DNA of 9,582 nucleotides from Oscillospiraceae bacterium (GTDB lineage Bacteria; Bacillota; Clostridia; UMGS1883), in the NCBI GenBank assembly GCA_015069065.1, contig SVJI01000046.1, positions 1 through 9,582 of the forward strand, written 5' to 3'. Numbering within the stretch: the first letter of the stretch is position 1; the number at the start of each line of letters is the position of its first letter. Shown in pieces: positions 1 to 6,184 of this stretch. Under the pieces are notes generated by a model. It was not told the origin of the DNA, did no database searches, and was given only the letters and a program-made list of their open reading frames with translations. The position numbers were made by a program, and so were the translations under genes.

Positions 1-706
1 TTGCTTTTTCAATTTCACTCCACAATCTATTCATTATTGATCTATGTAAATGAATTTCTGGTTCATCTATAATTATTATTTTGTCTTTTGGAACACAAAG
101 AGCTTGAGCGATTAAATACAAAGCTACCCTTTCACCATCGCTCATTTCTTTTCCATTATATTCCGTTGCATGTCCATTCTCCTTAATCTTTGCCACAACT
201 TTCGCATCTAAAATATCTATACCGCGATGTGGGAAAACAGAGTTCCATATTTTTTTTAATGTTTCATCAACCATTTCAGGAACAATATCATGAGACATAT
301 TCAACTTATCTTTTTCTCTGCATTCAGCAATATATTTTTCTTGTTGAAAGTTTTTTAACGCTATCAACAAAGATAAAACATTCTCATAATCATTTAATGT
401 TGTATAGGCATATTTTTCCCCATCCCAATTCCAACGATTATTATGATGTTGTTTTTTATTTTCATCACCATATATTAATAAGTTAGTTGCTTGTTCATAA
501 CTTTTTTGTTGAATATAAGTTCCAAAATTTAACGAACGTTGAGCACTAATTCTATGTACATTATCAGGTTGTTTTTTCTCAACCCAAGAGCCAAACTTAC
601 TTTTACCAGACCCATTGGCCCCTATAATAATCAACGAATTATTGCTCACTTCAATTTCTTCAGTTTCATTTGTATTTTTTGACTTTGGTAAAATCAATTT
701 CATCAT
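1..706 (-). CDS. AAA family ATPase (SMC/OLD-like), N-terminal part, cut by left edge
   Basis: An open frame of 235 codons starts at the ATGATG at 706-701 and runs off the left edge without a stop. It has a Walker A loop GANGSGKS (residues 29-36), an ABC-like signature MSDGE (188-192) and a Walker B KIIIIDEPEIHLH (209-221) with the catalytic Glu215 and the Pro-Glu-x-His-x-His tail typical of OLD/RecF-like AAA ATPases. About 150 residues separate Walker A from the signature, so the helical insert is short. An AAGGAG at 711-716 sits 4 nt from the first ATG and 7 nt from the second, so the second Met may be the true start. The C-terminal half is missing, so it is unknown whether a TOPRIM, DUF4435-like or nuclease domain follows. 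The overall look recalls ATPases that precede DUF4435 domains, but that is memory, not evidence here. Some sampled stretches are below 30% GC, unlike ABC-F or nagB, which suggests separate acquisition. Cellular role unknown. Confidence 0.88.
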   Translation of the reverse strand, partial: MMKLILPKSKNTNETEEIEVSNNSLIIIGANGSGKSKFGSWVEKKQPDNVHRISAQRSLNFGTYIQQKSYEQATNLLIYGDENKKQHHNNRWNWDGEKYAYTTLNDYENVLSLLIALKNFQQEKYIAECREKDKLNMSHDIVPEMVDETLKKIWNSVFPHRGIDILDAKVVAKIKENGHATEYNGKEMSDGERVALYLIAQALCVPKDKIIIIDEPEIHLHRSIMNRLWSEIEKA

Positions 707-745
707 ATATCTCCTTAATAAAATTCCTCTTCAACCTTCTTCTTT

Positions 746-762
746 TTTCGACACATTTCGAC
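746..762 (-). promoter_or_regulatory. tandem GTCGAAA repeat upstream of the AAA ATPase gene
   Basis: On the minus strand the heptamer GTCGAAA occurs twice, at 762-756 and 752-746, exactly 10 bp (one helical turn) apart and about 40 bp before the ATPase start. The downstream copy reads TGTGTCGAA, one mismatch from the Spo0A box TTTGTCRAA. The same-face spacing is operator-like. No convincing -10 box was found nearby, so the assignment to a regulator is tentative. Confidence 0.25.
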
Positions 763-792
763 TTTTGTCAAGTCAGGAGTAAAAATTCCAAC

Positions 793-1776
793 TTATTTCT
801 CGCCTTCAAATGAGTATTTGACACCTATTTGGGCCCTGATATAATCCATTTGTTCTAATATTGCTATACTTTCGTCAAGCGGTAAAATATCGCTTTGCAG
901 TTTACTATTCTTTATACATTCACAGACCTCTATGATTTCTTCTTCAAAGCCATCTCCAATGCTTTCTTTAACAATATGATTCAATTCCCCGCCTATGTTT
1001 ACAAAAAGCTCTTTTGCACCATAAAAATTGGGTATATGTATATGCCCTTTTGAACCGTAAATATAAGCATTTTCAGGTTTTTCAACACCAATTGATGATG
1101 TTATATTGGCAATTGCACCGTTCTTATATTTAAGCGTTACACTTGTATGAATATCAACTCCGCCATCTGTATTTGCAAGAGCGACAACCACTTCAGGTGT
1201 GTTCCCCAGAAAAATTGAAGTAAAATGCAAACCGTAAACACCTACATCAAGCAAAGAACCTCCCGCCATTTCACGCTGAAACAGCTTAGCTTCTTCCTCG
1301 GGAGTTGTAGAATAACAAAAATCCGCATCTATACCGAGGACTTCACCTATATCTCCCCGCTTAACAATTTCATGCGCTTCTTTAATTGCAGGCAAAAACC
1401 TTGTCCACATTGCCTCCATCAAAAACACACCGTTTTTTTCTGCACACTCTTTCAGTTTTTTCGCCTGATAGGCATTTACACATAGCGGTTTTTCGCACAA
1501 AACATGTTTGCCTGCATTGAGAAAGAGTTCTGCACATGATTTATGAAAAGGATGCGGAGTTGCTATATAAACAGCATCAACAATATCCGATTCTGCCATT
1601 TTTTCATAACCGCAGAAAACATTGGCAATGCCGTACTTATCGGCAAAATCTTTTCCGTTTTTTTCTGTGCGTGATGCTACTGCGACAAGCTCTGCACACT
1701 CAACATTTTTTATCGCTGATGCGAATTTATTTGCAATTATTCCGGGGCCTACAATCCCCCATCTTATTTTCTTCAT
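793..1776 (-). CDS. Gfo/Idh/MocA family NAD(P)-dependent oxidoreductase, dihydrodiol/D-xylose dehydrogenase-like
   Basis: A full-length 327-residue protein. The N-terminal Rossmann fold has GIVGPGIIA (residues 7-15) for dinucleotide binding. The family hallmark CEKPLC (94-99) carries the presumed catalytic Lys96. The C-terminal alpha/beta domain has GGSLLDVGVYGLH (172-184) with conserved Asp177 and His184. EAMWTRFLPA (121-130) resembles the trans-1,2-dihydrodiol dehydrogenase / NADP-dependent D-xylose 1-dehydrogenase branch, so a soluble cytoplasmic enzyme oxidising an aldose or related polyol is the best guess; the substrate cannot be read from sequence. The start is supported by AAAGGGG (1786-1792) about 9 nt upstream. 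It overlaps the transporter gene in front by 50 nt, so the two are co-transcribed and probably translationally coupled. This suggests the enzyme acts on what the transporter imports. No hairpin with a T-run follows the stop. Confidence 0.9.
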   Translation of the reverse strand: MKKIRWGIVGPGIIANKFASAIKNVECAELVAVASRTEKNGKDFADKYGIANVFCGYEKMAESDIVDAVYIATPHPFHKSCAELFLNAGKHVLCEKPLCVNAYQAKKLKECAEKNGVFLMEAMWTRFLPAIKEAHEIVKRGDIGEVLGIDADFCYSTTPEEEAKLFQREMAGGSLLDVGVYGLHFTSIFLGNTPEVVVALANTDGGVDIHTSVTLKYKNGAIANITSSIGVEKPENAYIYGSKGHIHIPNFYGAKELFVNIGGELNHIVKESIGDGFEEEIIEVCECIKNSKLQSDILPLDESIAILEQMDYIRAQIGVKYSFEGEK

Positions 1777-3007
1777 GGCATATTACCCCTTTAAAATGTT
1801 TTTTCATATAAAGTATGCATACTACACCTGCAACAGGGAAAAGTCCCGCTGCAAGTAACCCTGCTCTCATACTGACTTGTTCTGTGCTTATACTAAATAG
1901 ATTTGAAATTTTCATGGCAAAACTCGTAAAGCTGAATTTATCAGATATAATTCCAAGCAACTGAGGGGCAAGCGAAGCTCCCAAATCACCGCCGGCAGCC
2001 AAAAGTGCGTAAATAGCAACCCCTACGTTTTGAAATTTTTCTTCTACATAAATTAAAGTTCCAGGCCATAACATAGAGGTGAAAATTCCGGTTAAGGCAC
2101 ATGATATAATTCCTGCTACAGGACTTAATGTCAGACTTGCCATAAAATAGCAGACACTTGCACCGATCATTCCAAACAATAAAATGTTAATTATTTTTTT
2201 ACTAAATCTGGAATACAAAGTTCTTCCCATTCCTAACAGTGCTGCGAATAAAGCTACACCTATAACATCTCCATAAACTTTAGGAACTCCTATGGCGTTT
2301 TCAATAAACCCTGATGCCCATTGAGACATCGTACATTCTGCTGCCCCGCCAAAAAATATACATAACGTGCATAGTATAATTCCTTTGTCGAATATTTTTG
2401 TTTCTTTTTGTCCTCCGCTAAAATTGTTAAGCGGTGGTAACTCAGCCTTTAAGAACATTAAAAACGCTATAAATGGCACTATTGACCAAAGCAGAGCCAG
2501 ATACATCCAGTTCCTACTCCCAAAAACTGCTAAGAACAACGTGCTTAATATTACTACACCTACTACACCCCATGCAAACATTGAGTGAAGTTTGCTCATT
2601 TCGCGTTCTGGATTTTCACTTGGAATTGCTGCAATCACAGGGCTTAACAAAACCTCGCTTAACCCTGAAGCAACAGAAAATATTACTGTTCCTACCACAA
2701 TCCACAAAAATGCCATATCAGGAAAGAATCTTGGTAAAACTGCGTATAATATTAAGCCGATAAACACAATAAAAGGTGTAGTTCTTACCGTTCTATGTAT
2801 GTTAAAATACTTATTAAAAAACGTAAATATTAAATCAATAAGCAATTGTGTAAAGAAATTTATTACCACAAGAAATCCAAGCAAGGTATAAGACAGATTA
2901 TACATATCTCTAAATGTCAAAAATAAAAGAGGTGATAAATTAGCAGATATAGACATTGTCACACCTGTCAGATAGAAAGCAGTTTTTGTAAGTTTGTATT
3001 TATCCAT
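1727..3007 (-). CDS. MFS transporter, FHS/fucose-permease-like, probable sugar uptake
   Basis: A 426-residue polytopic membrane protein with about twelve hydrophobic segments (roughly 10-30, 43-63, 77-92, 99-119, 144-163, 167-187, 208-228, 246-263, 272-290, 296-318, 326-353, 383-401) and a hydrophilic central loop near 188-207, as in the major facilitator superfamily. GGAAECTMSQWASGFIE (220-236) in TM7 resembles the conserved acidic/Trp stretch of FHS-type sugar permeases, so proton-linked import of a monosaccharide is a reasonable inference. The specific substrate is unknown. AAAGGAG (3014-3020) lies 6 nt before the ATG. The last ~20 residues (from about Gly407) are a charged, Cys-rich tail encoded in sequence that overlaps the next gene. 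In the neighbouring frame a TAA occurs at 1785-1783, so the tail may come from a one-base change in a homopolymer-rich stretch. The gap to the GNAT gene upstream is 62 nt without a clear terminator. Confidence 0.9.
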   Translation of the reverse strand: MDKYKLTKTAFYLTGVTMSISANLSPLLFLTFRDMYNLSYTLLGFLVVINFFTQLLIDLIFTFFNKYFNIHRTVRTTPFIVFIGLILYAVLPRFFPDMAFLWIVVGTVIFSVASGLSEVLLSPVIAAIPSENPEREMSKLHSMFAWGVVGVVILSTLFLAVFGSRNWMYLALLWSIVPFIAFLMFLKAELPPLNNFSGGQKETKIFDKGIILCTLCIFFGGAAECTMSQWASGFIENAIGVPKVYGDVIGVALFAALLGMGRTLYSRFSKKIINILLFGMIGASVCYFMASLTLSPVAGIISCALTGIFTSMLWPGTLIYVEEKFQNVGVAIYALLAAGGDLGASLAPQLLGIISDKFSFTSFAMKISNLFSISTEQVSMRAGLLAAGLFPVAGVVCILYMKKHFKGVICHEENKMGDCRPRNNCK

Positions 3008-3069
3008 ACCATTCTCCTTTTAGGATTGTGTACACTTATGAAAAATTTAATAAATCATGACTTACCAGC

Positions 3070-3507
3070 TTATTTCTTCATTTCCATATATGGTAAAACA
3101 GTAGAGCCTGATTTTTTATATAGCTTAACAGCTCTTTCATTTTCCTCTTCTACTTCCAAACGGAAAATGCAGTCTGTATATTTTTTTGTAATAAATTCCA
3201 TAAGCATATTACCAATGCCCAATCCTCTGTACACATCTTTAATGTACAAATCCTCAATCCAGATACACGGCTTCCCAAATTCAGTTGAAAAGCTTTTTGC
3301 AACCATCGCGTACCCCTGTATTTCCTCTGAATTTTCAACGATATACCCTTCTAAATATGGGTTATCATTAGTGCAATTTTCTATATCATTTAAAAAAACT
3401 TCTTCTGAACCATTGGTAAATACTGCAGGTGATGCGTAAAACACCCGCATCATCTCAAGAACTTCAGTTTTATCTTCTTTTGTCATAGCTCTTATTGTGC
3501 TATTCAA
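3070..3507 (-). CDS. GNAT family N-acetyltransferase
   Basis: A 145-residue single-domain acetyltransferase. The acetyl-CoA pyrophosphate-binding motif A is DLYIKDVYRGLGIG (residues 86-99), with the R/Q-x-x-G-x-G signature at Arg94-Gly99. The later motif NERAVKLYKKSG (123-134) contains the usual Asn and Tyr. The N-terminal half (VFYASPAVFTNGSEEVF) resembles small clostridial GNATs of unknown substrate. The start is TTG at 3507: GGAG (3518-3521) lies 10 nt upstream and the IRAMTKED segment at residues 5-12 fits a family N-terminus. The internal ATG at 3486 would cut into that segment and lacks a good ribosome binding site. The gene begins 15 nt after the ABC-F stop, so the two share a transcript. 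It transfers acetyl to an amine, either a small molecule or a protein; which one cannot be told. Confidence 0.88.
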   Translation of the reverse strand: MNSTIRAMTKEDKTEVLEMMRVFYASPAVFTNGSEEVFLNDIENCTNDNPYLEGYIVENSEEIQGYAMVAKSFSTEFGKPCIWIEDLYIKDVYRGLGIGNMLMEFITKKYTDCIFRLEVEEENERAVKLYKKSGSTVLPYMEMKK

Positions 3508-3517
3508 TTTATTTCAA

Positions 3518-3521
3518 CTCC
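3518..3521 (-). promoter_or_regulatory. ribosome binding site selecting the TTG start of the GNAT gene
   Basis: GGAG directly follows the ABC-F stop codon (TAA, 3525-3523) and lies 10 nt before the TTG at 3507. No comparable site precedes the alternative ATG at 3486. This placement favours reinitiation by ribosomes finishing the ABC-F gene. Confidence 0.5.
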
Positions 3522-3522
3522 A

Positions 3523-5076
3523 TTAAATATATTTATTAGATACATTTTCGAGGTTTATGACCTCATCGACCACGCTCTCATAAAATTCAGGCTCGTGGCT
3601 TACCAGAAGCACTGTTCCGCGAAACTCTGCAACTGCCTTTTTAAGCTCTTCCTTTGCCATAACATCGAGGTGGTTAGTAGGCTCGTCGAGTACAAGGAGA
3701 TTGACCTCCTTTAACATCAGACGGCAAAGGCGCACCTTTGCATTTTCTCCACCTGAAAGAACTTTCATCTGTGATGTAATATGTTCTGTAGTAAGTCCGC
3801 ATTTTGCAAGGGCAGCCCTTACTTCGGCATTTGTCATTGCAGGGTATTCATCCCATATTTCCTGAAGCGCAGTTTTGTCGCTTGCCACCTCTTCCTGTTC
3901 AAAATATCCCTCCTGAACAAACTGGTCACGGTTCACGCTTCCTTTGTACGGCGGAATAATACCTAAGAGGGTTTTCATCAAAGTAGACTTTCCTATGCCG
4001 TTAGTTCCCTTAACTGCAATCTTTTTATTTCTTTCTATGATAAGATTGATCGGACTTGTCAGCGGTTCATTATACCCAAGCACTAAATCCTTTGCCTCAA
4101 TAACCACTCTGCCGGGAGTCCTTGCTGTTTTAAAATAAAATGTAGGCTTTACTTTTTCAGGTGTAAGGGTGATAATCTCCATCTTATCAAGCTGACGCTG
4201 CCTTGAGCGTGCAAGCGTAGCTGTTGCGGCGCGCGCCTTGTTCTTTGCAACAAATTCCTCTAAATCGGCAATCTCTTTTTGCTGTTTATTGTACGCTTGC
4301 TCAATCTGTCTCTTTTTAAGCTCGTACATACGTTCAAAATTATGGTAATCACCAGTATAGCGTGTGAGAACACAATTTTCAATGTGATAGATTACATTTA
4401 CAACCTCGTTAAGAAAAGGAATATCGTGCGACACGAGTATAAATGCATTTTCATAATTTTTAAGGAAATTCTTTAACCATATAATATGATTTTCGTCAAG
4501 GAAATTTGTAGGCTCGTCCAAAATAAGAATCATCGGGTTTTCAAGCAAAAGCTTTGCAAGCAGCACCTTTGCTCTTTGTCCGCCCGAAAGCTCCGTAACA
4601 TCACGATCAAGACCAATTTCATTAAGTCCCAGACCATTAGCGCACTCGCTTATCTTAGAGTCAATGATGTAATAGCCGGATGTATCAAGAATATCCTGAA
4701 TATCCCCGACCTCCTCCATCATATCACTAATTTCACTATCCGATGCATCTGCCATCTTTTCGTAAATTGAGAGCATCTCTGCTTCAAGGTCAGTAAGATA
4801 TTTAAATGCATCACGAAGTACATCGCGGATGGTCTTCCCTTTTTCCAATGTAGAATACTGGTCAAGATACCCTGTTGTAATATGCCTGCACCATTCCACC
4901 TTTCCTGAATCAGGTGTTAACTTTCCTGTAATTATATTCAGGAAAGTAGACTTACCCTCTCCGTTAGCCCCTACAAGCCCTATATGCTCTCCTTTGAGCA
5001 AACGAAAGGACGCATTATCTAAAATTTCACGACCGCCAAAGCCGTGTGTTACATTTTCAACATTTAAAATACTCAT
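3523..5076 (-). CDS. ABC-F family ATPase (ribosome-associated, duplicated ABC domains)
   Basis: A 517-residue soluble protein with two ABC domains and no membrane segments, the ABC-F layout. Domain 1: Walker A GANGEGKST (36-44), signature LSGGQ (163-167), Walker B ILILDEPTNFLD with catalytic Glu188, and switch His217 (VSHD). Domain 2: Walker A GTNGIGKST (357-365), signature LSGGE (440-444), Walker B LLVLDEPTNHLD with Glu465, and His494. The linker (about 245-310) is rich in Lys, Arg, Gln and Glu, predicted helical, and matches the P-site tRNA interaction motif. Family members bind the ribosomal E site and either regulate elongation or protect against ribosome-targeting antibiotics. The linker is of ordinary length and nothing marks this as a resistance type, so I leave it unnamed. 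The ribosome binding site is weak (GAGTAG-like). It has its own promoter just upstream, without the long attenuator leader seen before some antibiotic-induced ABC-F genes. It is first in a probable operon with the GNAT gene. Confidence 0.93.
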   Translation of the reverse strand: MSILNVENVTHGFGGREILDNASFRLLKGEHIGLVGANGEGKSTFLNIITGKLTPDSGKVEWCRHITTGYLDQYSTLEKGKTIRDVLRDAFKYLTDLEAEMLSIYEKMADASDSEISDMMEEVGDIQDILDTSGYYIIDSKISECANGLGLNEIGLDRDVTELSGGQRAKVLLAKLLLENPMILILDEPTNFLDENHIIWLKNFLKNYENAFILVSHDIPFLNEVVNVIYHIENCVLTRYTGDYHNFERMYELKKRQIEQAYNKQQKEIADLEEFVAKNKARAATATLARSRQRQLDKMEIITLTPEKVKPTFYFKTARTPGRVVIEAKDLVLGYNEPLTSPINLIIERNKKIAVKGTNGIGKSTLMKTLLGIIPPYKGSVNRDQFVQEGYFEQEEVASDKTALQEIWDEYPAMTNAEVRAALAKCGLTTEHITSQMKVLSGGENAKVRLCRLMLKEVNLLVLDEPTNHLDVMAKEELKKAVAEFRGTVLLVSHEPEFYESVVDEVINLENVSNKYI

Positions 5077-5108
5077 TTAACTACTCTTTTCTTTTAATTA
5101 TCCTTTTT

Positions 5109-5137
5109 ATTATAGCATAACAAATGCAAAAAGACAA
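5109..5137 (-). promoter_or_regulatory. extended -10 sigma-A promoter for the ABC-F operon
   Basis: On the minus strand TATAAT (5114-5109) is preceded by TGC, an extended -10. At 17 bp spacing the -35 is TTGTCT (5137-5132, 4 of 6 consensus bases), which lies inside the descending arm of the upstream terminator. Transcription would begin near 5102, giving a leader of only about 25 nt before the ABC-F ATG at 5076. Confidence 0.65.
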
Positions 5138-5161
5138 CCAAATTTATGATTGGTTGTCTTT
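5128..5161 (-). terminator. intrinsic terminator of the two-gene oxidoreductase operon
   Basis: A perfect 12-bp inverted repeat, AAAGACAACCAA (5130-5141) and TTGGTTGTCTTT (5150-5161), encloses an 8-nt loop. Read on the minus strand, the hairpin runs into a T5 tract ending at 5128. It starts 13 nt after the stop of the 5175 gene. The stem is moderately GC-poor, so read-through into the ABC-F gene is possible. Confidence 0.85.
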
Positions 5162-5174
5162 CTTATAATTCTCA

Positions 5175-6164
5175 TTACTTAACTGAAGTTACTTTCGCTG
5201 AATCAAAGGCTCTTATTACTACTCTTAGCGGATGCAGTTCCTCCTCCTGTGACATAGGAAGTTCGCTGCCAAACTTAAGATGCTTAACAATCTCCATAAA
5301 GAAGTCCTTACAATCAGAGTTTGCGGTGTCAACCTCCCCTAAATCCTCCTCATGAGTATAGAGGTGGGTGTGCTTACCGCCGTCAGTTATCTCAATCATT
5401 CCCTCTGTGCCGAAAATTCGTACGCTCTCGTTTCCCCAACGCCCAAAACCGCGTGGGTTAAGGTAATTTATACACGCAGAAGCAACTCCGCCATTACTAA
5501 GTTCCATCATCCATGAGGATGCCGTGAAAAGACCTTCGTTTGGATTGATATTTCCCAAATGAGTCTGGCATACATTTACCTTTTCCACAGTAAGACCTGT
5601 AATATGTTCCAGAAAGCGTATTGCATGTATTCCTGCCTGACGAACAAGTCCTCCGTCCTTTTTCTCATTCTGTGGTCTTGAATTAACATTCATAGGATAG
5701 GATTTCTGTACATAAACCTGTACTACCTCCCCGACCTTTCCATCGCGCACGGCTTTGCGCACACTCCAGTAAGGTTCTACATAGACACTGTCTGCCATCT
5801 CATGAAACTCTTTACCAGCCTTTTTAGCTGCATCCAGTATCCGTGCGATACCGTCCTCGGTGAATGCCGCAGGTTTTTCGGCATAAACATGTTTTCCTGC
5901 CTTAAGACATTTGATTGCATCATCTTCCTGATCGCATCTTTGCGGTGAACACAGGCTGATAAGGTCAAGTTCTTCATCCTCCAGCATTTCATCCAAAGTG
6001 GCGTAAACCTTAAACCCGCCTTTTCCCAGGTTTTTCAGTTCATCCATAAAATAATTAGAAAGCTTACAAACTGCTGCTATTTCGGTTATATCATCTTCAT
6101 AAATTTCCAACCCAATCTGATGTCCAAAAGAGCCGTAAAGCCCAATTTTAAATTTCTTTTCCAT
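5175..6164 (-). CDS. Gfo/Idh/MocA family oxidoreductase with atypical motifs
   Basis: A 329-residue protein from the chosen start. The Rossmann N-terminus IGLYGSFGHQ (7-16) departs from the usual G-x-G-x-x-G, having Gly8, Gly11 and Gly14. AEKPAAF (95-101) is the family lysine motif (Lys97). In the C-terminal domain GGLVRQAGIH (171-180) keeps the conserved His180, but Gln176 stands where most relatives have Asp. It probably oxidises or reduces a sugar, cyclitol or sugar acid with NAD(P); substrate unknown. Start: the ATG at 6188 overlaps the upstream stop (ATGA) but has no nearby ribosome binding site, whereas GAGGG (6177-6173) sits 8 nt before the ATG at 6164, where the fold begins. The longer form would add MINAREMC. 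It is second gene of a coupled pair with another oxidoreductase, followed at once by a terminator. The pair may carry out successive steps or form a mixed complex. Confidence 0.87.
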   Translation of the reverse strand: MEKKFKIGLYGSFGHQIGLEIYEDDITEIAAVCKLSNYFMDELKNLGKGGFKVYATLDEMLEDEELDLISLCSPQRCDQEDDAIKCLKAGKHVYAEKPAAFTEDGIARILDAAKKAGKEFHEMADSVYVEPYWSVRKAVRDGKVGEVVQVYVQKSYPMNVNSRPQNEKKDGGLVRQAGIHAIRFLEHITGLTVEKVNVCQTHLGNINPNEGLFTASSWMMELSNGGVASACINYLNPRGFGRWGNESVRIFGTEGMIEITDGGKHTHLYTHEEDLGEVDTANSDCKDFFMEIVKHLKFGSELPMSQEEELHPLRVVIRAFDSAKVTSVK

Positions 6165-6172
6165 GCACATTT

Positions 6173-6177
6173 CCCTC
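6173..6177 (-). promoter_or_regulatory. ribosome binding site selecting the 6164 start
   Basis: GAGGG lies 8 nt before the ATG at 6164, and inside the frame that would open at the ATGA overlap (6188). It therefore favours a start nine codons later than the longest frame. Confidence 0.6.
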
Positions 6178-6184
6178 GCATTTA

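Noticed and set aside
190..486. 98-codon plus-strand frame in the first 500 bases
   Set aside because: It lies antisense to the AAA ATPase frame, which has clear Walker motifs. Its own product is a low-complexity Phe/Tyr/His-rich string with no ribosome binding site.
766..771. TTGACA on the minus strand as a -35 box for the AAA ATPase
   Set aside because: At 16-18 bp spacing the sequence is an A-run with no TATAAT-like -10.
3028..3035. GTGTACAC palindrome between the GNAT and transporter genes
   Set aside because: An isolated 8-bp palindrome without flanking symmetry or promoter elements is too weak to call an operator.
3026..3439. 137-codon plus-strand frame opposite the GNAT gene
   Set aside because: The minus strand encodes a recognisable acetyltransferase. 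The plus-strand product has no family features and no ribosome binding site.
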